29,829 bases of DNA from Thiopontia sp964416755 (GTDB lineage Bacteria; Pseudomonadota; Gammaproteobacteria; GCF-002020875). Location: the NCBI GenBank assembly GCA_964416755.1, contig CAYQFH010000020.1, positions 1 through 29,829 of the forward strand. The letters are read 5' to 3'. The position numbers were made by a program, and so were the translations under genes. Below the pieces are notes generated by a model. That model ran no database searches. It worked only from the letters and a program-made list of their open reading frames with translations, and had not been told where the DNA came from. Below, piece after piece: positions 1 through 8,151 of the stretch; position 1 is the first letter of the stretch, and every line of letters starts with the position of its first letter.

Positions 1-486
1 CAGACCACAGAGATCCTCCATCTGTGCATCTTCCAGCGCCGCCACAATCAACAGAATACAGTCGGCATGGATCGCCCGCGCCTCATAGACCTGATAGGGA
101 TCGACAATAAAATCCTTACGAATCACCGGTAGTTCACACGCTGCACGCGCTGCCATCAGATACTCTTCATGCCCCTGAAAAAAGTCCCGATCGGTCAAGA
201 TCGAGAGACAGGCCGCCCCCCCCTCTTGATACTGCGCTGCAATCTCTGCCGGGACAAAATTCTCCCGTAGCAACCCCTTACTGGGAGAGGCCTTCTTGAT
301 CTCGGCAATCACCGCCGGATCACCTGCTGCAATACGGCGCTGCATCGAAGCGACAAAGCCACGCACCGGCATCGCATCCGCCGCCCTGGAGCGCTGTTCA
401 ACCAGATCACTCTTGCGACTGCGCTCTGTAATCTCCTCCTGCTTGCGCTGCAGAATCTTGACCAAGATATCAGGCGTATTACTCAT
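1..486 (-). CDS. trpC: Indole-3-glycerol phosphate synthase TrpC, N-terminal part (runs off the left edge)
   Basis: TrpC closes the indole ring, converting carboxyphenylamino-deoxyribulose phosphate to indole-3-glycerol phosphate in cytosolic tryptophan synthesis. Reading leftward from the ATG at 486 gives MSNTPDILVKILQRKQEEI, then the family signature IKKASPSKG (phosphate and substrate binding, catalytic Lys), the segment LSILTDRDFFQG and the catalytic-strand segment LPVIRKDFIVDPYQV. About 162 of the usual 260-270 residues are present; the barrel's C-terminal half lies outside the window. The start is 4 bases after the trpD stop, so the two genes are almost certainly co-transcribed. The reading is secure because the barrel motifs occur in family order. 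Confidence 0.95.
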   Translation of the reverse strand, partial: MSNTPDILVKILQRKQEEITERSRKSDLVEQRSRAADAMPVRGFVASMQRRIAAGDPAVIAEIKKASPSKGLLRENFVPAEIAAQYQEGGAACLSILTDRDFFQGHEEYLMAARAACELPVIRKDFIVDPYQVYEARAIHADCILLIVAALEDAQMEDLCGL

Positions 487-490
487 CTGG

Positions 491-1504
491 TTATCCGTTA
501 GAGCAGGCAACCAGTGCATCCAGCCTGGCACTCGCTGACCCACTGGCAATCACCTCCTGCGCCCTAGTCACACCGCCTTCCAGAGAATCAGCCAATCCAG
601 CCACATAAATCGCTGCCCCCGCATTCAGCGCCACAATATCCTGTGCCGGACCACTCTGGCTCTCCAACACCCCCTTGACCACAGCCAGACTCTGATCCGC
701 ATTCTCTACTGCCAGCTCACTCAGCGGCGCTGTCGACATACCAAACTGCTCCGGGGAGATGGTGTAAGTGGTCACTTCACCCTCTTTCAACTCCGCAACC
801 TGCGTCTCTCCGCTGATGGTAATCTCATCCAGGCCATCACTACCATGCACCACCAGCACATGGCGACTGCCCAGTTGCTTCAATACCTGCGCCAGCGGCT
901 CTACCCAGGCGGCATCAAATACCCCAATCACCTGGTTGGGGGCACCCGCCGGATTGGTCAGCGGCCCCAACAAATTGAATACGGTACGTACCGCCATCTC
1001 CTTGCGTGGACCAATCGCATGCTTCATCGCACTGTGGTGCATCGGCGCAAACATGAAGCCGACCCCCACCTCATCGATACAGGCTGCTACCTGCTCCGGG
1101 GTAATATCCAGTTTTACACCCGCCGCCTCCAGCAAATCGGCACTACCTGAACTACTGGAGATGGAGCGGTTGCCATGCTTGGCCACCTGACCACCCGCCG
1201 CTGCAATCACGAAAGTTGCTGCGGTAGAGATATTGAAGGTCTTAGCACCATCTCCACCGGTTCCACAACAGTCCACCATATGGTCACCGGAGACCGCAAC
1301 CGGACTCGCCAACTCACGCATCACCGATGCGGCAGCGGCGATCTCATCCACCGTCTCCCCCTTCATCCGCAGACCAACCAGAAAGCCACCGATCTGTGCC
1401 GGGGTCGCCTCCCCCGTCATGATGGTGTGCATCACCGACTGCATCTCCTCCCTGCTCAGATCACGTTGCTCAATGACCGCCTGTATTGCTGCCTGAATCT
1501 CCAT
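491..1504 (-). CDS. trpD: Anthranilate phosphoribosyltransferase TrpD
   Basis: This enzyme transfers the phosphoribosyl group of PRPP to anthranilate, the second committed step of tryptophan synthesis. The 337-residue length is normal for the family. The PRPP-binding loop GTGGDG is at residues 81-86, followed by NIST (91-94) and KHGNRSISSSSGSADLLE (about 109-126), all diagnostic. Later family segments FMFAPMHHSAMKHA and RTVFNLLGPLTNPA are intact. The ATG at 1504 is preceded by GGAG about 10 bases upstream and lies 4 bases after the trpG stop, so this is a tight trpG-trpD-trpC unit. No internal disruption is visible. Confidence 0.97.
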   Translation of the reverse strand: MEIQAAIQAVIEQRDLSREEMQSVMHTIMTGEATPAQIGGFLVGLRMKGETVDEIAAAASVMRELASPVAVSGDHMVDCCGTGGDGAKTFNISTAATFVIAAAGGQVAKHGNRSISSSSGSADLLEAAGVKLDITPEQVAACIDEVGVGFMFAPMHHSAMKHAIGPRKEMAVRTVFNLLGPLTNPAGAPNQVIGVFDAAWVEPLAQVLKQLGSRHVLVVHGSDGLDEITISGETQVAELKEGEVTTYTISPEQFGMSTAPLSELAVENADQSLAVVKGVLESQSGPAQDIVALNAGAAIYVAGLADSLEGGVTRAQEVIASGSASARLDALVACSNG

Positions 1505-1508
1505 CTCG

Positions 1509-2087
1509 TTACCGCTCCAAAAAATTTTTCAACAAGGCATGCCCCTCCGCAGTCAGGATCGACTCCGGGTGGAACTGCACTCCCTCAATATCGAGCGTCT
1601 TGTGACGCACTCCCATAATCTCATCCATTGAGCCATCCTCAAGCTCTGTCCAGGCGGTGATTTCCAGACAATCCGGCAGTGTCTCTTGCTCAATCACCAG
1701 CGAGTGGTAGCGTGTCGCCTCCATCGGGTTGGAGAGCCCTTTGAATACCCCCCCATCCTTATGGTGAATCATTGAGGTCTTTCCATGCATAATCTCACTA
1801 GCATGGACGATTTTTCCTCCAAACACCTGCCCGACGGTCTGATGCCCCAGGCAAACACCCAGAATCGGCAGCTCACCTGCCATCTGCTCTGCTACCTGTA
1901 GCGAGATCCCTGCCTCATTGGGGGTACAGGGGCCAGGAGAGAGCACAATCCGCTCCGGTTGCAGCGCACGAATCTGCTCCAACGTAATCTGGTCATTGCG
2001 ATGTACCTCAACCTCTGCCCCCAGCTCACCAAAATACTGAACCAGGTTGTAGGTAAAGGAGTCATAGTTGTCGATCATCAACAACAT
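1509..2087 (-). CDS. trpG: Anthranilate synthase glutamine amidotransferase subunit TrpG (PabA-like)
   Basis: TrpG is a class I glutamine amidotransferase that supplies ammonia to TrpE for anthranilate synthesis. With the ATG at 2087 the protein has 192 residues, the usual size. It shows MIDNYDSFTYN near the N terminus, the oxyanion-loop SPGPCTPNEAG, the nucleophile Cys79 in LGVCLGHQ, and the catalytic pair His173/Glu175 in QFHPES. The reading frame stays open further upstream, but those residues are unlike the family, and AGGA at 2097-2100 sits 9 bases before the ATG, so 2087 is preferred. TrpG and PabA are hard to separate by sequence and may be one dual-use subunit; adjacency to trpD favours TrpG. 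Its partner trpE lies about 25 kb away at 27605-29083. Confidence 0.95.
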   Translation of the reverse strand: MLLMIDNYDSFTYNLVQYFGELGAEVEVHRNDQITLEQIRALQPERIVLSPGPCTPNEAGISLQVAEQMAGELPILGVCLGHQTVGQVFGGKIVHASEIMHGKTSMIHHKDGGVFKGLSNPMEATRYHSLVIEQETLPDCLEITAWTELEDGSMDEIMGVRHKTLDIEGVQFHPESILTAEGHALLKNFLER

Positions 2088-2096
2088 GGGAAGGCA

Positions 2097-2100
2097 TCCT
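2097..2100 (-). promoter_or_regulatory. Ribosome binding site deciding the trpG start
   Basis: AGGA on the minus strand lies 9 bases upstream of the ATG at 2087. It supports the shorter, family-like start over the upstream extension of the open frame. Confidence 0.55.
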
Positions 2101-2136
2101 GAATTTTCAAAAGAGGCGATCTTACCAAAGTATCGT

Positions 2137-3846
2137 TTATGACGCTGTAGCCGATGGCTGCTCTTCATTCATCTGTTCATGGTAGGTACGTCGGTACCCT
2201 TCAATAATCGCTTCGCCTTCAGACGTCTCTACCCCGATATCATTCAGCGTCATCCTTGCCAATTCGAGACTCGCCTCAATATTTTCCGAAACCACATCCG
2301 AAGCTCCCATATGACGCAGCACCAGACATTGGTCCAGGCTATGGCCCCTGGCATAGAGCTTGACCTCTGGATATCGGCTACGCAGATATCCAACCAACTC
2401 CTCTGCCGCCCTTGGATTATTGATGGTCACCACCACCGAAGCAGCCTCCTCAATACCTGCCGCCTTCAACATCTCCGGATTGTGGGCATCACCATAGTAG
2501 ACTGGATGGCCCTGAGCACGCATCTGTTCAACCACAGTGGCATCCTCCTCCAGCGCCACATAGGGGCGCCCCGCCAGTTTCAACACATCACCGATACGGT
2601 GTCCCACACGACCAAACCCGACCAGAATCACCGGAGCGGCAATCGGCTGCTCCACCTCGACCTCCTCCTCTTTACAGGTCAAACACTCCCGCTTGCGCTT
2701 CGCCATCTTCTGCGCACCATAGGCCAGCAGTGGTGTGGCGAGCATACTGAGCAGCACCAACAACAGCAGCTGTTCAAACAACATATTGGTCAACAACTCT
2801 GCCTGATAGGCGAGCGAGAAGAGCACCAGAGCAAACTCGCCACTCTGGGCCAACACCAGAGCCACCGCCACACTGTGTGTCTGCTGCATTCCAAAGAGGC
2901 GCGCCACCGGATAGAGCGCCACAATCTTGACAACAATCAGCAACAGTACCAGTCCAAGCGACTGCAGCGGCTGCTCCAACAGCAATCCCAGATTGAGCGA
3001 CATCCCCATCGACATGAAGAAGAGGCCGAGCAGAAGCCCGCGGAAGGGGTGAATCTCTGCCATGATCTGATGCTTGTATGCAGAACTGGAGAGCAACACA
3101 CCGGCAAGAAAGGCACCCATCGCCATTGACAAGCCAACATGCTCGGTAATCAACGCCGTACCCATCACAATCAACAGCGCGGTAGCGGTAAAGATCTCGG
3201 AGCTGCGCGAGAGGGCAATCCGGTGCAGTAGTGGTTGCAGCAGATAACGTCCCAATACTACCACCACTCCGAGCACCACCACCGACTCCAGCAGTGCCAG
3301 ACTGATATCTGCGCCAATTCCCCGCTCCGGCATCGCCAGCAGTGGCACCAGTGCTAACAGCGGTACTACCGCCAGATCCTGCAACAGCAGGATGGAGAAT
3401 GCGCCACGGCCATAGACTGAATTGAGACAGCGGTTCTCTGTCAATAGCTGCAGCACAAAGGCCGTGGAGGAGAGCGCCAGCGAGAGCCCAATCAGGATTG
3501 ATGCGTTCAACGGTATCTCGAACAGAAAATGGCTCAGTGCAATCAACACCCCACCGGTCAACAACACCTGCGCACTGCCAAGCCCGAAGACCATACGCCG
3601 GATCTGCCACAGCAGGGAAGGCTTCAACTCGATTCCGATTACAAACAGCAGCAACACCACGCCAATTTCGGAGAGATGGCCAATCTCGGTGGTGTTAGTG
3701 ATCCAACCAAAACCGGACGGACCAACCAACCCACCAGCAATCAAGAATCCGGGGACCGCCCCCAGGCGTATCCATTGTGAAATCGGCACCACTACAACTG
3801 CTGCAACCAGCAGCAGGATCAGATCAATCAGGTAAGTATGGGTCAT
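2137..3846 (-). CDS. KefB/YbaL-type monovalent cation:proton antiporter (CPA2) with C-terminal TrkA-N domain
   Basis: This is an inner-membrane K+(or Na+)/H+ antiporter of the CPA2 family. Residues 1-385 are a chain of about 12 hydrophobic helices with family segments LSSTAFVLQ, ILLLQDLAVVPLL and PFRGLLLGLFFMSMGMSL. Residues about 404-520 form a Rossmann RCK/TrkA-N domain with the nucleotide-binding motif GFGRVG and the acidic strand-end VALEED. The 569-residue length matches the YbaL/KefB group (about 560-600). The start ATG at 3846 overlaps the stop of the upstream hybrid kinase in an ATGA arrangement, which suggests translational coupling. The trpG start follows 49 bases after the stop. 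The exact ion and any glutathione or redox regulation cannot be told from sequence. Confidence 0.9.
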   Translation of the reverse strand: MTHTYLIDLILLLVAAVVVVPISQWIRLGAVPGFLIAGGLVGPSGFGWITNTTEIGHLSEIGVVLLLFVIGIELKPSLLWQIRRMVFGLGSAQVLLTGGVLIALSHFLFEIPLNASILIGLSLALSSTAFVLQLLTENRCLNSVYGRGAFSILLLQDLAVVPLLALVPLLAMPERGIGADISLALLESVVVLGVVVVLGRYLLQPLLHRIALSRSSEIFTATALLIVMGTALITEHVGLSMAMGAFLAGVLLSSSAYKHQIMAEIHPFRGLLLGLFFMSMGMSLNLGLLLEQPLQSLGLVLLLIVVKIVALYPVARLFGMQQTHSVAVALVLAQSGEFALVLFSLAYQAELLTNMLFEQLLLLVLLSMLATPLLAYGAQKMAKRKRECLTCKEEEVEVEQPIAAPVILVGFGRVGHRIGDVLKLAGRPYVALEEDATVVEQMRAQGHPVYYGDAHNPEMLKAAGIEEAASVVVTINNPRAAEELVGYLRSRYPEVKLYARGHSLDQCLVLRHMGASDVVSENIEASLELARMTLNDIGVETSEGEAIIEGYRRTYHEQMNEEQPSATAS

Positions 3847-6782
3847 CCGGCGATTCTACCGTCTTTCACCAACACCTTCTCCAACTCTGCCAGTAGCGCC
3901 TCCAACAGATCCGGCACCTCTTCATTTCGCCCCATATCCAGCGCATCACAGACACTATGCCCGAGATCACCCAGCTCCGGATAACCAAAGGTCGCCCCAC
4001 TCCCCTTGATTGCGTGCGCCGCCGCACGGATATCTTTCCATGATTCACTGCTCAAATGTTGACGCAACTCATCCCGCAAAACTGCAGCACGTGCCAGAAA
4101 CAGCTCATTCAACTCCGGGTCAATCCAGGCGTCATCACCGATCTCCACAGTGGCTTTGCCATCATTTTGCAGGTAGGAACCCAACATTTCAAACAGTGCC
4201 TGACGGTCAATCGGTTTATGCAGGAAGCCACTACACCCCGCCTCCTCAAACAGTTCACGATGCTTCTGCATCACATTGGCTGTCAACGCCACAATCGGGG
4301 TCTCATTCCCCAGATTACGCAGCATCTCCGTCGCCTCGATGCCATCCATCTCCGGCATCTGCATATCCATCAGAATCAGATCGAAGAGTTGGGCCTGAGT
4401 CAGCACCTGATCCACTGCCTCTCTTCCATTATTTGCAATGACTACCTGTATACCGGTTTTACTCAGGATTCTGCGCAGTAACAGCTGGATCTCCGGTGTA
4501 TCTTCCGCAACCAGTACACGGCCGATGAAACGGGGAGTGATCACCTTGTCTCTCTGTCGCTTCGGCTCTATTAACAGATCACTGATCCGCAACGGGATTT
4601 GGAGTGAGAACTCTGCCCCTTCTCCTTCAATACTACTGACCGAGATATCTCCTCCCATCAGCCCTGCCAACACCTTGGAGATGTGCAACCCCAGCCCTGT
4701 ACCGCCAAAACGGCGAGAGATCGATCCATCGGCCTGCTCGAAGGGGCGGAACAGCCGAGCCAACACCTCTTCAGACATACCGATCCCCTGATCAATCACA
4801 CTGAAATTGAGCTGTCCCTCTTCACTCCAGATCCGCAAAATGATCTCTCCTTGTGAGGTAAATTTGAAGGCGTTACCCAGCAGGTTGATCAATATCTGTC
4901 CGATGCGCTGTGGATCACCCAGTAGTTGCTGTTCGAAAGTGATCTCCTGCTCCACTCTGAAATGGATATTGGAGCCATGGCTCTGGACAAAAAAGATATG
5001 TTCAATCTCCTCAATCAGTAACGCAAGATCATAAGTAATGCAGTTAATCTCGAACTTGCCGGACTCGATCTTTGAGAGATCGAGGATGTCATTGACCAGC
5101 GCCAGCTGACGCCGACTGGAGAGATCAATCGCCTGTAACAGATCCTGCTGTTCAATGGAGAGTTCACTCTCTGCCAACATCTCACTATTGCCGATAATCG
5201 TCGTTAACGGTGTTCTCAACTCATGGCTCATCGAGGCAAGGAACTCATCCTTGGCCTTACCTGCCTGCCTGGTGCTCTCTGCACTCACCAACTCCTCCAC
5301 ATTGTGGAGCACCACCACCCAGCCATTCCAGTGCTGATTGCTATCTGCCAGCGGCACCGCCGTATAGGAGATCGGCACGTTCGAACCATCCTTGCGGCGC
5401 AGATAGCGATCCACAAAGGCCACCCGCTCCCCCTGCTCCTCTTCAAACAGAGATTCCAAATTCATCCCCAGCAGCTCTTCCGTGGTATAGCCCAACAGCT
5501 CTTCTGCTGCAGGGTTGGACTGCTGAATCATTCCATCATGATCCACCACCATAATTCCATCCGGAATACTGGAGAGAATGGTAGAGAGCCACTGCTCCTG
5601 CATATGTGCCTGCTGCGTCAGCTCCTCCGCCCTGCGCAGATTGGTCAGAGCGGTCACATCCGAGATTGAGATCAGCTTGCGATCCAGTTGTCTCTCCTGG
5701 TCACTCGGCAGTGTGGTAACAGTCAGTTCAAGAAACTTTACCCCTTCCCTTCGACTGGAGAACTCCCAGCTCTTGACCCCCTCTCCCTCATCCAGCTCCT
5801 GCTCCAGCTGAGCGAGTTCATCCACTTTCAGCCCCATCTTTCGCAACAGCAGCTGATGCTCCATAAACGGACCAGGCTCAAACCCGAAGATCGCCTGAAA
5901 GCTCGGATTAGCCTGCACAACATAGCGCCCAACCACCTCAACCATTGCAACCGGGACATGTTGAAACAGTTGCTCCACCAGCTGGAATTTTTGACGTTGT
6001 GAACGAATATAACGCGCTATCGAGTCAACACGATTGAGGAAAACCACCTGTGGATCACTCTTGTAGAGCACATCAATGGCACCTGCAGTGAGAGACTGTT
6101 CAATAACATCCACATCCTTGCTCTCGGTGATGATAAAGCACATCACATCATTGGTTCTGCCATCGGCCAGCAAATGGCGAATCAGCTCATCACCATTCCC
6201 GTCCCCCATATGGTAATCAATGATGGCAAGCTCCGGCTTAAACTCAAAGGCCTTGGCAACCCCCTCATTCACCCCATTGACGGTAACCACCTCATACCCT
6301 GCCTCTTCCAGCAGGGCTGCATAGGCCTGACGAACCGAGCGGGAATCATCCGCCAACAACAAGCGGATGGGCCTCTCCTCATTGGCTCTGGCAATATTCT
6401 GCATGGTCTGTTGGTAGTGCCACTGCTCCACCTGTCGTACCAGTGCGCGCACACGCAGCAGAAAGAGATCCTTCGGATCCTGTTTACTGATCATATCAAT
6501 CGCACCGGCATCCAGTGCAGCACGAAGATGATCCACCTCGGAGAAAAGAGAGATCAATATATGCGCGGTATCGGACTGCCCCAACAGACTTTGGGTTAAA
6601 GCCGCCCCATTTCCGTCTGGCAGATAGTAGTCGATGATCCCAATATCCGGCTTCTCGCTCTTGGCAACCTGCAGCGCCTCGATCGCGGAGTTTGCCGTGA
6701 CCAGCTCATACCCCTCCTCACGAAGCAGGTCACCGTAGATGTCGATAATTGCTGGTGAATCATCTACCAACAGAATTTTCAT
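3843..6782 (-). CDS. Soluble hybrid histidine kinase: REC-REC-PAS-PAS-HisKA-HATPase-REC-HPt
   Basis: A 979-residue cytosolic hybrid sensor kinase with no membrane segment. In order: REC1 (about 2-118, phospho-acceptor Asp51, Lys100), REC2 (about 137-262, Asp189), PAS (about 277-380), PAS (about 400-505), HisKA with His520 in MSHELRTPL, HATPase_c (about 630-750; NLLGNAFKFT, DQGIGM, GGTGLGLHI), REC3 (about 765-880, Asp806 in MDMQMPEMDG) and HPt (about 890-975, His923 in AHAIKGSG). A full His-Asp-His relay is thus inside one chain. Two N-terminal receivers suggest it takes phosphoryl input from another kinase as well as PAS signals. The start has a strong AAGGGGG site 7 bases upstream. It shares a 4-base overlap with the antiporter gene. 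Domain calls are firm; the signal and target are unknown. Confidence 0.93.
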   Translation of the reverse strand: MKILLVDDSPAIIDIYGDLLREEGYELVTANSAIEALQVAKSEKPDIGIIDYYLPDGNGAALTQSLLGQSDTAHILISLFSEVDHLRAALDAGAIDMISKQDPKDLFLLRVRALVRQVEQWHYQQTMQNIARANEERPIRLLLADDSRSVRQAYAALLEEAGYEVVTVNGVNEGVAKAFEFKPELAIIDYHMGDGNGDELIRHLLADGRTNDVMCFIITESKDVDVIEQSLTAGAIDVLYKSDPQVVFLNRVDSIARYIRSQRQKFQLVEQLFQHVPVAMVEVVGRYVVQANPSFQAIFGFEPGPFMEHQLLLRKMGLKVDELAQLEQELDEGEGVKSWEFSSRREGVKFLELTVTTLPSDQERQLDRKLISISDVTALTNLRRAEELTQQAHMQEQWLSTILSSIPDGIMVVDHDGMIQQSNPAAEELLGYTTEELLGMNLESLFEEEQGERVAFVDRYLRRKDGSNVPISYTAVPLADSNQHWNGWVVVLHNVEELVSAESTRQAGKAKDEFLASMSHELRTPLTTIIGNSEMLAESELSIEQQDLLQAIDLSSRRQLALVNDILDLSKIESGKFEINCITYDLALLIEEIEHIFFVQSHGSNIHFRVEQEITFEQQLLGDPQRIGQILINLLGNAFKFTSQGEIILRIWSEEGQLNFSVIDQGIGMSEEVLARLFRPFEQADGSISRRFGGTGLGLHISKVLAGLMGGDISVSSIEGEGAEFSLQIPLRISDLLIEPKRQRDKVITPRFIGRVLVAEDTPEIQLLLRRILSKTGIQVVIANNGREAVDQVLTQAQLFDLILMDMQMPEMDGIEATEMLRNLGNETPIVALTANVMQKHRELFEEAGCSGFLHKPIDRQALFEMLGSYLQNDGKATVEIGDDAWIDPELNELFLARAAVLRDELRQHLSSESWKDIRAAAHAIKGSGATFGYPELGDLGHSVCDALDMGRNEEVPDLLEALLAELEKVLVKDGRIAG

Positions 6783-6789
6783 TTCAGTG

Positions 6790-6796
6790 CCCCCTT
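6790..6796 (-). promoter_or_regulatory. Strong ribosome binding site for the 979-residue kinase
   Basis: AAGGGGG on the minus strand is spaced 7 bases from the ATG at 6782. It fixes the start and suggests efficient independent initiation despite the upstream GNAT gene. Confidence 0.6.
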
Positions 6797-6856
6797 AGCA
6801 CTCACGATCAACACTTTATCGGAAGGCTCTATTAAACCATCTTATCCGTTTTCCCG

Positions 6857-7369
6857 CTAACCCTGCAGTTCCAGACCAACCGGTTTCTCGAAAAAGAGCG
6901 CGCTACCCATCTCCGGGTCGAGTTGATAAGGGACAAACCCGAAACGGAGATAGGCCCGTCGTGCCGCCAAATTTCCCTCAAGCACCTCCAGAGTCACCTT
7001 GCAACAGCCCCGTTCCACTGCAACCTGCTCCACCTGCTGCAGCATCTTTTGGCTGATACCCTGCCCCCGATACTCCGTCAACACGACCACATCATGCACG
7101 TTGAGCAGTGGTTTGCACTTGAAGGTGGAGAAGCCCTGAAAAACATTGATCAACCCGACAGGCTGCTGATAGTGGTAACAGAGCACACTGAATGCCCCCT
7201 CAATTTGTTGCAGTTGCGGGATGAGCAGGGAAAGAACCGTCCTATCCAGTGCTTCCCCACCCCCCATCGGATCTTCTGCATAGCACTGCATCAGTGTGCG
7301 GACCGCCCCGGCATGTTCGGAATTACTGTAATCGGCAATCAAACAACGGTAGCTCATACATTGACTCAT
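6857..7369 (-). CDS. GNAT-family N-acetyltransferase
   Basis: A 170-residue GCN5-related acetyltransferase that would move an acetyl group from acetyl-CoA to an amine. The acetyl-CoA motif A is visible as VVVLTEYRGQGISQKMLQ (R/Q-x-x-G-x-G/A type: RGQGIS), followed by the motif-B strand CCKVTLEVLEGNLAARRAY and the terminal LRFGF, a standard family ending. The ATG at 7369 overlaps the stop of the preceding transporter gene by four bases (ATGA), a coupled arrangement, so it is preferred over the internal ATG at 7357. The substrate is not predictable. It lies 74 bases upstream of the 979-residue kinase and is probably in the same transcript. Confidence 0.85.
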   Translation of the reverse strand: MSQCMSYRCLIADYSNSEHAGAVRTLMQCYAEDPMGGGEALDRTVLSLLIPQLQQIEGAFSVLCYHYQQPVGLINVFQGFSTFKCKPLLNVHDVVVLTEYRGQGISQKMLQQVEQVAVERGCCKVTLEVLEGNLAARRAYLRFGFVPYQLDPEMGSALFFEKPVGLELQG

Positions 7370-8100
7370 AGTTTCATCAACAGTGCGGAGCCGCTGGCAA
7401 GCAGCACCACACTGACAATCTGTACAAAACGCTGATGGCTCAATCCGGTATGGATCTGCCCACCCAACCACATGCCCAGTGCCGCCAACGGAATAGACAG
7501 TAGCGTCCACCACAGCAGTTCCAGCGTATAGAAACCAGAGAGAGTATACCCCGCCAGACGCATCCCTCCATCCAGAAAGAAGATGACGGCAATGGTACCG
7601 CGAAATGCCTGTTTATCCAGTTGGCGTAGCGTCAGATAGATCACAATAAAGGGGCCTCCGGTTCCAAATGTGGCACCGATCAATCCGGCAAAAAATCCAA
7701 GCGGTGCCGCCCAGATGCACGAGCCTTGAGTCGGTTTGACCGGTAACAGCGAGTAGAGCGCATAGAGAATGACAAACATCCCCAGTGCCGTGGTCAGCGT
7801 TCCCGACTCTACCGTCTTCAACAGGTAGATTCCCGCAACAATACCGCTCACCGTAAACGGTGTAAGCGGTACGATCTCACGCCACAATACCTGTCGGCGA
7901 TGGTGCACTCCATGAGAGAGCGATCCCAGATAGTCGAGCAGAATCACTACCGGTACCACCACAGCAACCGGAAGCATCAGAGAGAGCAGTGGTACCGCAA
8001 CCAGTGCAGAACCAAAACCGGTGATTCCACGCACAAAGTAGGCCGCCAGCAGTATCATCGCCGCCAACATCAGCTCCGTTGTAGTCAACGCCTCGATCAT
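7366..8100 (-). CDS. TauE/SafE-family (TSUP) membrane transporter
   Basis: A 244-residue protein of the sulfite exporter TauE/SafE (TSUP, DUF81) family, inner-membrane, with about 7-8 hydrophobic helices. The repeated family motif is visible as YFVRGITGFGSALVAVPLL near the N terminus and again as GFFAGLIGATFGTGGPFIVIY in the second half. The open frame continues upstream but the extra residues are hydrophilic and unlike the family, so the ATG at 8100 is chosen (GGAAG lies about 9 bases upstream). It is divergent from the lplT-aas fusion with only 51 bases between. Members handle sulfite, sulfoacetate or other organosulfur anions; the actual substrate is not determined. Confidence 0.88.
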   Translation of the reverse strand: MIEALTTTELMLAAMILLAAYFVRGITGFGSALVAVPLLSLMLPVAVVVPVVILLDYLGSLSHGVHHRRQVLWREIVPLTPFTVSGIVAGIYLLKTVESGTLTTALGMFVILYALYSLLPVKPTQGSCIWAAPLGFFAGLIGATFGTGGPFIVIYLTLRQLDKQAFRGTIAVIFFLDGGMRLAGYTLSGFYTLELLWWTLLSIPLAALGMWLGGQIHTGLSHQRFVQIVSVVLLASGSALLMKL

Positions 8101-8151
8101 CCACCACAGCTTCCGTGAAAAGTCATAAAAAAGGCGGTATCGTAACGGATC
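8101..8151. promoter_or_regulatory. 51-base divergent intergenic region between the tauE-like and lplT-aas genes
   Basis: Two divergent genes start on either side of this very short gap, so both promoters must lie here or overlap the neighbouring coding ends. It is A-rich in the middle, but I cannot assign -10 and -35 boxes with confidence. Confidence 0.4.

Noticed and set aside
2179..3129. A 316-codon plus-strand open frame opposite the antiporter gene
   Set aside because: Antisense shadow of a real membrane protein; Gln/His-rich and without recognisable motifs.
2774..3610. A 278-codon minus-strand frame inside the antiporter gene
   Set aside because: Alternative frame of a well-supported gene; Gly/Cys/Trp-rich composition typical of an off-frame reading.
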